Positions 52,033 through 60,158 of a stretch of DNA of 64,000 nucleotides are shown here, in pieces. A program made the translations under genes and the position numbers. Every line of letters starts with the position of its first letter. The stretch's first letter is position 1. The DNA is from a virus, in the IMG/VR virus record IMGVR_UViG_3300012359_000028, positions 1-64,000 of that record, one strand, 5' to 3'. The notes beneath the pieces were generated by a model. It was not told the origin of the DNA and made no database searches. It saw only the letters and a program-made list of their open reading frames with translations.

Positions 52033-52595
52033 TATTCACCCTTCCCTTTCTCATCTTTTTCGATTGTCTTTTTGAACAACTGTTTTGTGCTGTGATGGTA
52101 GATTACAATTCCTTCCGGTTTGGCAAAGCCCGGCACAGCATGAGAACCGCCTTCTTTCAGTTCATTAAGTATCATTGTTATAACTGAGGAATCAAAAAGT
52201 CCCTCATATAGAACCGGCACAACATGACAGCATGCCGGATAGTTGTTATTGTTCCATCGGCCGGTATTGAAAAGACTAAATCTCTTTTCAATCAGTCCAT
52301 ACCGGCGTTGGATACCAGCGCCCCACCATTCTCCAAAATGATGACCGGGGCCGAGTTGAAGGAGTTCTTCTTTGTGCTCGTGCGCCCATCGAGAGAACCC
52401 ATAATTGTCGTCAGTCGGCGTGATCCAACGGGTCCGCGAACCTGTAAGAAAGAGGCCGTCTCCGGCTCTGCCTGCGATTTGTTCGCCAATATAGATACTG
52501 GAGTTGGTGCCGTCAATTTTCTCCGTGACCGTACAGTCTCGGCTGAGCCGACCGATTTTCGGCATGGGTTCAAACTTCGGTACTTCCAAATCCAT
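52032..52595 (-). CDS. RNA ligase (Rnl2-type)
   Basis: 187 residues from ATG 52595, whose base overlaps the upstream stop (TAATG). All nucleotidyltransferase motifs are present: I with Lys26 (EKIDGTN), III FGEWWG (87-92), IIIa RFSLFN, IV EGIVIY (161-166) and V LFKKT (173-177). It seals RNA through an adenylate intermediate. Small for the family, without a large C-terminal domain. In a phage it may repair tRNA cut by host nucleases. Confidence 0.85.
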   Translation of the reverse strand: MDLEVPKFEPMPKIGRLSRDCTVTEKIDGTNSSIYIGEQIAGRAGDGLFLTGSRTRWITPTDDNYGFSRWAHEHKEELLQLGPGHHFGEWWGAGIQRRYGLIEKRFSLFNTGRWNNNNYPACCHVVPVLYEGLFDSSVITMILNELKEGGSHAVPGFAKPEGIVIYHHSTKQLFKKTIEKDEKGKGE

Positions 52596-52744
52596 TATCG
52601 TATCCATCCTTGTCCAATCACGAAGGTCTGTTTTGGTCTCTTGGTATTTTTCTTGTGCCGATCTTCCTGTTGCTGCGCGGCGCTCTGCTCGTTCTTACGT
52701 TCGTACGGGCGTTTCTTTTGTTTTTTATTGCTCTCGTCCCGCAT
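52595..52744 (-). CDS. 49-aa very basic protein
   Basis: ATG 52744 follows AAAGGTCAG. Almost half the residues are K, R or Q (KKQKKRPYERKNEQ). Likely a disordered RNA- or DNA-binding peptide; stop overlaps the RNA ligase start. Overlaps the upstream gene end by 20 bases. Confidence 0.55.
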   Translation of the reverse strand: MRDESNKKQKKRPYERKNEQSAAQQQEDRHKKNTKRPKQTFVIGQGWIR

Positions 52745-52973
52745 ACTGACCTTTCCGCAGCCACTCAGCCATCCAGGCTGCTTTTTGATTGAGAACACTT
52801 CCCGGCATAGGCTTCCCAGTATATCGAGTATGCTTGCCTCGGCCCGTCCACCCCAGAAAACGTACAACATGAAGAGATGTTGAAGGGGCCGTGGAGTCGA
52901 GTAGATTGGCGCTTTGATTGTGGGGATAATCGAAAACGCCGCGATACCTCAATGGATTAGCAATTGATGCCAT
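52725..52973 (-). CDS. hypothetical protein, 82 aa
   Basis: ATG 52973 follows AAAGGTAAAC and overlaps the upstream stop (TAATG). The product starts MASIANPLRYRGVFDYPHNQ; no motif. Small soluble protein, aromatic and basic at the end. Function unknown. Confidence 0.6.
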   Translation of the reverse strand: MASIANPLRYRGVFDYPHNQSANLLDSTAPSTSLHVVRFLGWTGRGKHTRYTGKPMPGSVLNQKAAWMAEWLRKGQYAGREQ

Positions 52974-53227
52974 TAGTTTACCTTTCTGCCGCCACATTCC
53001 ATAGTGACAGCGGGGCCGCGAATTTCAGTCTGATACACTTGATTTTTGAATTCGTCATTTCCGTTCGGAAAAACTTCAATCCGAACGTGACGCTTGCAAG
53101 TAATGCAGCACGCAATTCGAATAGCACCACCACAAAAATTCTCCCAGTTCCCGAGTGTATGCAGATTGAGGATCGCCTGTTCCTCGGCTTCGGCCATCAA
53201 TTGCGCCTCAATTCCGGTCGTGTCCAT
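52973..53227 (-). CDS. cysteine-containing hypothetical protein, 84 aa
   Basis: 84 residues with a CC..C cluster (ACCITCKRHVRIEVF) and a later ECGGRK, possibly a zinc knuckle. ATG 53227 follows AAAGGAAACC. Unknown function. Confidence 0.58.
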   Translation of the reverse strand: MDTTGIEAQLMAEAEEQAILNLHTLGNWENFCGGAIRIACCITCKRHVRIEVFPNGNDEFKNQVYQTEIRGPAVTMECGGRKVN

Positions 53228-53516
53228 TTGGTTTCCTTTCGTATGCCGTATGGAAGCCGAATTGAACTGAATTGGGTCCGTAAAGAGGGGCCACGGTACG
53301 AGCGATCAGTTTGCGTAATTCCGCAGCACTAATGTGCCCAGAGTGTTCGGAAATTTCGATGTTATTGCTGGCAAAGCCTGGTATAGTCAGCCAGAAAGCA
53401 AAAGTCATGATGGTGTTGCCGGGTATTGCCCGAATGGCCGAAGCAACTTTTCGGCGCATTTCACTTACTGTCATGATTGCGCCGTTTGTTCCGATCTCGA
53501 TATGGAGTTTTGACAT
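53208..53516 (-). CDS. hypothetical protein, 102 aa, leaderless start
   Basis: 102 residues, mixed alpha/beta, no motif (MSKLHIEIGTNGAIMTVSEM). Its ATG 53516 lies 6 bases after a -10 box and has no good ribosome site, matching the leaderless design seen at the integrase. First gene of a new transcript. Confidence 0.62.
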   Translation of the reverse strand: MSKLHIEIGTNGAIMTVSEMRRKVASAIRAIPGNTIMTFAFWLTIPGFASNNIEISEHSGHISAAELRKLIARTVAPLYGPNSVQFGFHTAYERKPNGHDRN

Positions 53517-53522
53517 GGGCTG

Positions 53523-53552
53523 ATCCTACTAGGGTTCCTACTAGTTTGTCAA
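53523..53552 (-). promoter_or_regulatory. sigma70-type promoter with tandem 9-base repeats
   Basis: On the - strand: -35 TTGACA (53547-53552), 18-base spacer, -10 TAGGAT (53523-53528). Two direct copies of CTAGTAGGA (53536-53544 and 53524-53532), 12 bases apart, overlap spacer and -10, a possible operator. The -35 box also contains the stop codon of the upstream DHH gene. Confidence 0.68.
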
Positions 53553-54535
53553 GCACTAAATTTCATCGGCGCAAAAAATACTCTATCGGAATTCCCGCTT
53601 GAAAAAATTGTCCGGCCAAGGATTGCATCAATTAGTGCTCGACCTTCCTCAATACTCAATTGGAATCCGGCTGCTTTTTGATGACCGCCTCCACCTTTTG
53701 CTTGAGCTAATTTACTTGCATCAACACCCTTATGGGCTCGCAATCCAAATTGAATAAGTCCGTCTTCACGTTCGAACCATCCGATTGCAACATCTATGCC
53801 GGGCCAGTCCGCAAGTTCTCCGCCAAGTTCGCTAAAATTGGTGTTTAGCCCGTTAATGACAGCGACTTGATATTCGTGGACGAATCCTTCCTTATCGATA
53901 AAAAGAAGTTTGCCTGTCTGCGCATGACGGGTGCCTTCGCGTACATAATGTTCAATCTGGCGCAGCGCTCCGGCTCCATATTCAGCAGCCGAGTCCGATT
54001 CAATGCCTGCAACCATAAAATCCCAAACTCGAAAATCTTTTTGTACAGCCCCAAGATACGCATTGATTGCTTGACTCTTCGGCAGTTTCCAGAGCCACAA
54101 ATCGCGGTCTTCCACATAATTGACATACCAGGGGCGCGGCATTCGTGAACAATTTTCGCAGCAAGCAAAATCAGTTTCTTTAACTAGGCGACCATCATCG
54201 GGCGAATCTTTGCCAAATAGATAATCCCATGCTAATCCAGCACCACTTCGATTCATATCAAATGTAGCGAATGACAGCCCGGCAAGAACTTCCTGGGCGC
54301 TTTTATGATGGTCGAGAATGCGGAATGACTTCGCTCGGCGAGCAAGTTCACAATTTTCGAGAGAAGTGTTCCAACTAAAATCTACAACGAAAACATTTTT
54401 GCCCTCCACCTCAGCATACGGCGGCTCGACACCGTAATCCTGCGCCAGTAACGTTGCTTCAGGCCAGCGCTGGTGGGCGACATAGGCCGCGCAGAACCCG
54501 TCAGTGCAATTATTGTGATAGATGATTAAGTCCAT
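53549..54535 (-). CDS. DHH-family phosphoesterase
   Basis: 328 residues. DHH domain: HNNCTDG with Asp12, VVDFSW with Asp52 and LDHHKS (74-79) with Asp75-His76-His77. C-terminal DHHA1-type GGGGHQKAAGF (about 280-290). Family members hydrolyse short oligoribonucleotides (NrnA/NrnB), cyclic dinucleotides or PAP. A phage copy might recycle nucleotides or destroy a cyclic-nucleotide alarm signal; the substrate cannot be told from sequence. Site AGGAAACGCT precedes ATG 54535. Confidence 0.82.
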   Translation of the reverse strand: MDLIIYHNNCTDGFCAAYVAHQRWPEATLLAQDYGVEPPYAEVEGKNVFVVDFSWNTSLENCELARRAKSFRILDHHKSAQEVLAGLSFATFDMNRSGAGLAWDYLFGKDSPDDGRLVKETDFACCENCSRMPRPWYVNYVEDRDLWLWKLPKSQAINAYLGAVQKDFRVWDFMVAGIESDSAAEYGAGALRQIEHYVREGTRHAQTGKLLFIDKEGFVHEYQVAVINGLNTNFSELGGELADWPGIDVAIGWFEREDGLIQFGLRAHKGVDASKLAQAKGGGGHQKAAGFQLSIEEGRALIDAILGRTIFSSGNSDRVFFAPMKFSA

Positions 54536-54617
54536 AGCGTTTCCTCAAATAAAAATTGATTTGATCTGCCATAGAAAGAGCCGCAATCATTGCGAGTCCC
54601 AAAATTATCAGAGGCAT
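54510..54617 (-). CDS. 35-aa membrane peptide
   Basis: ATG 54617 directly follows the upstream TAA. One hydrophobic segment (LIILGLAMIAALSMA) with a basic end. Overlaps the DHH gene by 26 bases and carries its ribosome site. Unknown. Confidence 0.42.
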   Translation of the reverse strand: MPLIILGLAMIAALSMADQINFYLRKRYGLNHLSQ

Positions 54618-54944
54618 TTACTCTTCAATCTGTGTAGGAAACGCCATTGGTTCCGGGCCGCCAGCAAATTTGATCGCATCAAAGGGATTCAGGCACTTCG
54701 GAATTTCTGATGGGGTTGTCACCGGATTTTCCAAATCATCCCAATAGGCATGCCGAATGTATGATTCAAGAATAGAGCACCGAATCTTATACTTCTTTAA
54801 TTCGACCAGAAGCACATCTATTGCCCTCTTCGCATTATCAATAACAAGTGCGGAAGACTGCTTGTCGGATTCGGCTCGGAAAAGTTCGGTTTTCAGTATT
54901 TCGATGTCGCGCTTGCGTGCTCGATAGGCTTTGACTGACGGCAT
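54618..54944 (-). CDS. hypothetical coiled-coil protein, 108 aa
   Basis: 108 residues; residues about 10-60 form a charged helix (RARKRDIEILKTELFRAE). ATG 54944 follows GAGGAG, which includes the upstream stop. Function unknown. Confidence 0.6.
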   Translation of the reverse strand: MPSVKAYRARKRDIEILKTELFRAESDKQSSALVIDNAKRAIDVLLVELKKYKIRCSILESYIRHAYWDDLENPVTTPSEIPKCLNPFDAIKFAGGPEPMAFPTQIEE

Positions 54945-54946
54945 GG

Positions 54947-55135
54947 CTACTCCTCAAAAATCTCTTCGTAATTTTGACTCAGAAATACACGTAATGCGGC
55001 TCGAATCATAACTTCGGCTCGATCACTGGCGTCTGCATCCGTTTGACAGACACAGTTGTCCCCAACTCCGCCAATGAACCTTCCCATGATATGGTCAATA
55101 AGTTTTTCGATCTTTTGGGCTGGACCTAGACTCAT
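54947..55135 (-). CDS. hypothetical protein, 62 aa
   Basis: ATG 55135 follows GGGAGGTTCACG and overlaps the upstream stop (ATGA); the longer start at 55219 is rejected. 62 residues, acidic end, no motif. Confidence 0.58.
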   Translation of the reverse strand: MSLGPAQKIEKLIDHIMGRFIGGVGDNCVCQTDADASDRAEVMIRAALRVFLSQNYEEIFEE

Positions 55136-55632
55136 CGTGAACCTCCCGGCAATAGACCCCAATTTATACGACGACTGATATCCTGCATATGTTTGTGTAA
55201 CACTCGCGCAGCAATCCACTGTTTACGCAGAATAATTGCAGCACGTCGCTGAGCACGTCGAATCAGTCGGTCCCCCTCTTCATGGAAATAGGGCGCAATG
55301 TCTTGAGTATATATTTTTTCAGCTAGGTTGGCAAACTGACGGATTCGAGAATTGTGATGCGGATGAATACGCTGTTTTTTGAATGCCACAGAACGAGAAG
55401 GGATTTTAATATCACCAAATTTTTGCTCACCATGAGCACGGCTAAGTTTGGCGAGCGAATCGCCTTCACGATGACGACGGCCACACAGACGACAATCAAT
55501 CATTTTGCCGAGGTCTTCATGACGCTGACTGAAACTACGCTCGGCAAATGCTTCGGCAAATTTCTTGACTGCTTCGGTTAATTCTGGAGTTGCAACTACG
55601 CTTTCATTCACTACATCATCCATCGGTTCCAT
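55132..55632 (-). CDS. hypothetical protein with Cys/His finger, 166 aa
   Basis: 166 residues. CRLCGRRH (about 47-54) may start a zinc finger; the C-terminal third is arginine-rich and helical (RLIRRAQRRAAIILRKQW), probably nucleic-acid binding. ATG 55632 follows AAAGGACC. Unknown role. Confidence 0.6.
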   Translation of the reverse strand: MEPMDDVVNESVVATPELTEAVKKFAEAFAERSFSQRHEDLGKMIDCRLCGRRHREGDSLAKLSRAHGEQKFGDIKIPSRSVAFKKQRIHPHHNSRIRQFANLAEKIYTQDIAPYFHEEGDRLIRRAQRRAAIILRKQWIAARVLHKHMQDISRRINWGLLPGGSR

Positions 55633-55648
55633 TGAGGTCCTTTCTTAA

Positions 55649-56374
55649 CTACACGACTGCTTGACCATAATCATATCGGCGGCCTTGAGCATCGTGAGTC
55701 ATATCTCCGGGAACATCCACCGGTTCTAGTGTAAACGAAATTGTCTTCTCTTTCAAGGGTTTTCCTTGAGGCTTTCCGTAAAGTTCCAGTCGGTTAATTT
55801 GGCCGTATTCCTCAACACGCTCTTGATCGTATTTGCTACCGATAGCTGCACGAACAATATGCCCGAGACGATTCGGCCCGGAGGCTGGATTTGGCCCTTC
55901 TAACGTTGCAACGCGGGGCGTCTTTTTGTGCAATGCTAAATTATAGTGGCCCTCTTCATCAGCAGAACCCACCATAATGATAGTGCCGCCCGGAGTGGGC
56001 TTCTGATGTTTGCTAAGTTCCTCCCAAAAGACTTCGGGATTCTCATAGCCTCGCCCGTTGCAATTCTTACACAGTTTCTTTTTTGCTTCACTTAGTCTAG
56101 CACAGATCGGACAAATTTTGACAAAATTCTTATCGGCCAGTGTTTTCAACGGAGGGTTAAACCGGCCACGTTCAGGGTTGAACTTCCCGATTTCCGCAGG
56201 GCTTTCAACTCTCGTCCGGCTAAGGATTAGCCAGTCGGCGCGACCTTCGGCAACTTTCTGCTCAGCCTCTTGAAACGTAATCCATTTACGACACTTGCAT
56301 CTGGAGGGATTGATTTGTTCTCCGAGATGCTGCTTGAAACAGAAATGTACCTTAACGGTTTGATCGCGGCTCAT
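55649..56374 (-). CDS. zinc-finger protein, 241 aa
   Basis: ATG 56374 (MSRDQTVKVHFCFKQHLGEQ) follows AAGGACG; the earlier start at 56431 lies in the upstream gene. Zinc ligands: CKC near 25 and CPIC...CKNCNGRGY near 88-105, the latter like one DnaJ-type zinc knuckle. The C-terminal half is beta-rich. Function unknown. Confidence 0.6.
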   Translation of the reverse strand: MSRDQTVKVHFCFKQHLGEQINPSRCKCRKWITFQEAEQKVAEGRADWLILSRTRVESPAEIGKFNPERGRFNPPLKTLADKNFVKICPICARLSEAKKKLCKNCNGRGYENPEVFWEELSKHQKPTPGGTIIMVGSADEEGHYNLALHKKTPRVATLEGPNPASGPNRLGHIVRAAIGSKYDQERVEEYGQINRLELYGKPQGKPLKEKTISFTLEPVDVPGDMTHDAQGRRYDYGQAVV

Positions 56375-56918
56375 TGATATCGTCCTTGATAGAAGCCGCA
56401 GTAGTGTCACGAATTTTTCTTGGACGACCAATCTTATGACTTTCTAGAATGCCGGAACCGTTCGAACGTAGTCCATGGGCAGCCCACTTCAAATCTCGTA
56501 TAATCATTTTAACTTTATTCACTGTCCAGAATATAGGGATATTTTCATTTCCTATCTTGACCATATTTAATTCGCAAACAATTTGTCCTTGCGTCAAACT
56601 TCGATTCCAATACAAGTAGGCAATATACACCCATCGAGAAGCCAGCCATCGTTGATGATACGGACATCGACAATAACGATGATTGTTAGAACAGGGAATG
56701 ATTGTCTCACGCATTCGTGGAAAAGATCGCAATAAAATTTTCCGCAGTGATCGTGACTTAAGTGCCCACTCAGGGGTTGCTCGACTCCCTCTCTTTCCCC
56801 CACTTCTACGCAGTCCTCCAATTCGAAATGCCATACGAATCGGATCATCGGAATCGAAACTCTGGCGAAGTTTACTGTTGATCGCCGGAAGATTTTCTTT
56901 CAGAGTATTATAACTCAC
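56352..56918 (-). CDS. hypothetical basic protein, 188 aa
   Basis: 188 residues, strongly basic, with a cysteine pair (CRCPYH near 83-88) and a GRPRK AT-hook-like motif (about 164-168). GTG 56918 overlaps the upstream stop (GTGA). Probably DNA binding. Unknown role. Confidence 0.58.
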   Translation of the reverse strand: MSYNTLKENLPAINSKLRQSFDSDDPIRMAFRIGGLRRSGGKRGSRATPEWALKSRSLRKILLRSFPRMRETIIPCSNNHRYCRCPYHQRWLASRWVYIAYLYWNRSLTQGQIVCELNMVKIGNENIPIFWTVNKVKMIIRDLKWAAHGLRSNGSGILESHKIGRPRKIRDTTAASIKDDINEPRSNR

Positions 56919-57124
56919 TCTTCAACCTCGTGATTTATTATGAAACCTTCTTTCGCGGCTTCTTCTTCGGTTAATGTAGGATGACCCTTAGCAAATTGGC
57001 GAGCCGCATATTCGGATTCCGCAAAAACATCCTGAATTCGAGCACCACGATCCATACCAAGATTTTCTGATTTCAAAACTTCTTCCCAATACTTTGGGTC
57101 TATATTCTCTATATCATTTTTCAT
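56915..57124 (-). CDS. hypothetical acidic protein, 69 aa
   Basis: 69 residues, acidic, helical (MKNDIENIDPKYWEEVLKSE). Start and stop each overlap neighbours by 4 bases. It follows the PD-(D/E)XK nuclease in the operon; function unknown. Confidence 0.6.
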   Translation of the reverse strand: MKNDIENIDPKYWEEVLKSENLGMDRGARIQDVFAESEYAARQFAKGHPTLTEEEAAKEGFIINHEVEE

Positions 57125-58320
57125 TCTTCTGCCTCCACTTCATCTTCAAAAAGATCATTCATTGAATCTTCATCTGTTTTTACAAAGTTTTCTTTACGAA
57201 ATGCCTCATCTTTCAAAACGAAAGCCTGAAAATACGGGTCCGATCTGTTATCATGAGGAAATCGAATCCCAAACTTATTCGGCCATTTCTTTGTCTTCCA
57301 TGCATTCACGATGCCGACGATCTGGGTCGCGCAGATTTGCCCCGCATCGAGTTGACTATCAGTCGTAACGAAGCCAGCGTTAAATTGTAGCCGTTGTCGG
57401 GTAAGGTACCCACTATGGACGCGAAATCCGTTGGTTTCGAGCCATGCTTGAGCACGCTCCTTGGCTGCTTTTGTTTGATCCGTCTTGTCATTTTTCTCTC
57501 CCTGGGCGGCGGACATCTGTTCAAGTTCGTAGTCATTGCGAACAATCCATGAGTTCTCCCCATCAACACGAGCGATCACTGCTTCATCTCCGGCTTTATA
57601 TGTGCCAACGCCTTCCAGCAACGTTACACTTGAGCCCTTCTGCAATTTCCGCCCCACTTTCACAAAGACAACGAATGCGACATCATGGATACCGCTGAGC
57701 CAACTATATCGCCGCAATTGTTCGTCGAATGCTGCCATACCCTGTTCTTCAGGGTAGCCTCGGCCCGATGTCTTCATATCAACAATCAATGGCCGCAGCA
57801 TGCCGTATTCTGGCTTCCATTCAAGCCGTGGTAGCATCGGATGAGTTGGATCAGTCCAGCAAATCATATCCAACTTTCCGGCATCTTCAATCTCTCCATA
57901 GTTAGCATCACCGGGGAAAACTTCTTTTGAAACTTCTCTTTGGAATATGATTTGACCTCGTAGCGGTATTGGCAATGATGGCTGCCGAATGGAATACAAT
58001 CGGAGTAGATCGTCGCCATCCGCATCAAGCGTAGTCCAATCCTTTTCTGTGCGGGTGTACACAAGATCATTTCGATCTTTGAAAATTTCCCAGAGTCGAT
58101 GGAATTCTTCTCGGCCTCCGCTTCCATCGTGCTCGTGGTAGAATTGAACAGCTTGCTCGACAGCCCGACCAAAGAGGAGTCTGGCTTTATTATCAATCTC
58201 TTTCCAGCCTTGTACACGGCGCAGGTAATACTTAAGAGGACTGAAATCGAAATCCTGGCCCGCACTGTACGAATGCCGCCGCCATTGCGTGCCTTTCGAG
58301 TTTACGTAGAGGAAGGCCAT
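57121..58320 (-). CDS. PD-(D/E)XK nuclease, RecB/Cas4-like
   Basis: 399 residues. Nuclease core: GKLDMICW with Asp151, then VDMKTSGRG with Asp181 and Lys183, then FDEQLRRYSW, the glutamine-containing helix of RecB-type nucleases. No Cas4 cysteine cluster is evident. It overlaps the end of the UvrD-like helicase gene, so helicase and nuclease are probably made together and may work as a recombination/processing pair. Confidence 0.82.
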   Translation of the reverse strand: MAFLYVNSKGTQWRRHSYSAGQDFDFSPLKYYLRRVQGWKEIDNKARLLFGRAVEQAVQFYHEHDGSGGREEFHRLWEIFKDRNDLVYTRTEKDWTTLDADGDDLLRLYSIRQPSLPIPLRGQIIFQREVSKEVFPGDANYGEIEDAGKLDMICWTDPTHPMLPRLEWKPEYGMLRPLIVDMKTSGRGYPEEQGMAAFDEQLRRYSWLSGIHDVAFVVFVKVGRKLQKGSSVTLLEGVGTYKAGDEAVIARVDGENSWIVRNDYELEQMSAAQGEKNDKTDQTKAAKERAQAWLETNGFRVHSGYLTRQRLQFNAGFVTTDSQLDAGQICATQIVGIVNAWKTKKWPNKFGIRFPHDNRSDPYFQAFVLKDEAFRKENFVKTDEDSMNDLFEDEVEAEE

Positions 58321-59969
58321 AGTCCGCTCCCCGGTTCAGTGTATTTTTTCAAATCAACAATCCGCGTTGCTGGATTAGAGTAAATTAGACTTGGATACTC
58401 ATCTGGCCAAAATTGGCTTCGCTGGCAAGTGTAACTGAAATGCAATTCCTTTGCCGGTCGAGAAGCTGCAACATAGAAAATTCGCTTCTCTTCGGGCAGT
58501 TTGCCATCCTGATGTGGCATTTTCTTCTGGTTCACTCCGATGACATAAACATAATCCCATTCATGGCCTTTGGCTTGGTGAACCGTAGCAAGTGTAACCG
58601 CCTCCCCACTCTTACCCTTGCGCGCATGTGTAAGTCGGCGTAAATAATTCAAAAATTCACTAACCGACCCTTTACCGGATGCCATCTTTACAATGTCGTT
58701 CAAATTTTCAACCGGGCTCGATTCCATTGGATTCTGAGCATAGCGATATTTTTCTAAAAACCTCTCTCGCTCAATTATGTCACTGAGAACCTGATGGGCT
58801 GGACGTAAACTGATGTCATTTTTTGCCAACCGAAGCAAAGCCTGAACTTCATTCTGCTGCCAGAAATCCTTTTTTCCGAGAATGTGATATTTCTTTCCTT
58901 CAAGAGTCAGAATCTTCTGATAAGTAAAAAGTTGGCGGTTGGTACGCGCCAAAATTGCTGTCTTGCCGGGCTCGGTTATCTTTGTTAGAGTCTGATGAGC
59001 CTCTTCGAGTTCATCTTCATAGCGAATGATCTCAGGCTGCACGCCATATGGGTTCGTTGTCATCATATGTGAACTGAGGCCGTTGTCCACGGGCAGAATC
59101 CGCAACAAGAATTCTACGATTGCGCCAGTCGAGCGGTAGTTCTGGCCCAGGAAAAGTTTTATCGCTCCCGGAAAATGTCTTTCGAAGTTCGATAAGTTGC
59201 CAGCCTGGGCATTTCGCCACTCGTACACTAGCTGATTTTCGTCGCCTACCACAAAGATATTTTTTTTGAACAGGAGTTGTAACAGCCGGAACTGAAGGAC
59301 GTTTGTGTCCTGGCACTCGTCTACGGCGATGTATTCTTTTTGCCATCTCTTCCTCACGTCGTCGTTGCTTTCGAGAAGACTAACGGTTTCGCGCATTAAG
59401 GAATCAAAATCAAGCCAACCTTGTTCACGACAACGGCGCTCATAATCTCGGTATGCCATGCCATAATATCTCTCAAGTCCGAGAGATTCATCAATGGCTC
59501 GCTCCGGCGATACGTCGGAGCATTTCCATGCTTCAATATGCTCTTTGAGTGTACGGAAACTCTTCACCCCGGCTCGGTATGTCTTGACTAGATCGAAAAG
59601 GAGTTGATAGTCCTCACCGGAAAATGGCAAAACATCATCAGTCACTTTGAACGGAAGGAAAGCGCGCTCTTTCCGCAGCAATTCCAGGCTATAGCTGTGG
59701 AACGTGCGGAAAATTGAGGCGGCATCCATGAATCCGATACGTTTCACCATTTCTTCAGCCGCCTCATGTGTAAACGTGAGGTTCAATGTATCTTTCTGCT
59801 GAATGCCGTGGAGGAGCATATTGACATGTCGTTGTAGCAGAGTTGCCGTCTTGCCTGATCCTGGACCAGCTACCACTACATAGATGCCTTCAACTGCATT
59901 GATACAGACGAGTTGATCAGCATCTGGGCCATAATCTCCGATGAAACAATTATTCATTTGGGTAGCCAT
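58302..59969 (-). CDS. UvrD/Rep-family DNA helicase (SF1A)
   Basis: 555 residues, somewhat short for UvrD. Walker A AGPGSGKT (34-41), TFTHEAAEEM (motif Ia), VDECQDTN (motif II), QNYRSTG and TLATVHQAKGHEWDYVYVIG (motif V region) are visible. It unwinds DNA 3' to 5' using ATP. Start ATG 59969 has a poor ribosome site. Neighbours are a nuclease downstream and a putative annealing protein upstream. Confidence 0.88.
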   Translation of the reverse strand: MATQMNNCFIGDYGPDADQLVCINAVEGIYVVVAGPGSGKTATLLQRHVNMLLHGIQQKDTLNLTFTHEAAEEMVKRIGFMDAASIFRTFHSYSLELLRKERAFLPFKVTDDVLPFSGEDYQLLFDLVKTYRAGVKSFRTLKEHIEAWKCSDVSPERAIDESLGLERYYGMAYRDYERRCREQGWLDFDSLMRETVSLLESNDDVRKRWQKEYIAVDECQDTNVLQFRLLQLLFKKNIFVVGDENQLVYEWRNAQAGNLSNFERHFPGAIKLFLGQNYRSTGAIVEFLLRILPVDNGLSSHMMTTNPYGVQPEIIRYEDELEEAHQTLTKITEPGKTAILARTNRQLFTYQKILTLEGKKYHILGKKDFWQQNEVQALLRLAKNDISLRPAHQVLSDIIERERFLEKYRYAQNPMESSPVENLNDIVKMASGKGSVSEFLNYLRRLTHARKGKSGEAVTLATVHQAKGHEWDYVYVIGVNQKKMPHQDGKLPEEKRIFYVAASRPAKELHFSYTCQRSQFWPDEYPSLIYSNPATRIVDLKKYTEPGSGLWPSST

Positions 59970-59987
59970 CCAAAACTACGTAACAAA

Positions 59988-60158
59988 TCATTGCTCGTCC
60001 AAACTGCAACATATGGTTGCAAAAACCCTTTCGAGATCATCAACCACGTCAAGATATTGCTCGCAGAGATGATAATAACCTGCTTTATATTCCTGACCGG
60101 CACGCTCGTGAAGATGGATACGAAGAGCATGTATCGCTTTGATTTCAGCAGCATTCAT
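59988..60158 (-). CDS. 56-aa helical protein
   Basis: ATG 60158 overlaps the upstream stop (ATGA). One- or two-helix protein (MNAAEIKAIHALRIHLHERA...) with two cysteines near the end. Small coupled gene between the annealing-type protein and the helicase. Unknown. Confidence 0.55.
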   Translation of the reverse strand: MNAAEIKAIHALRIHLHERAGQEYKAGYYHLCEQYLDVVDDLERVFATICCSLDEQ

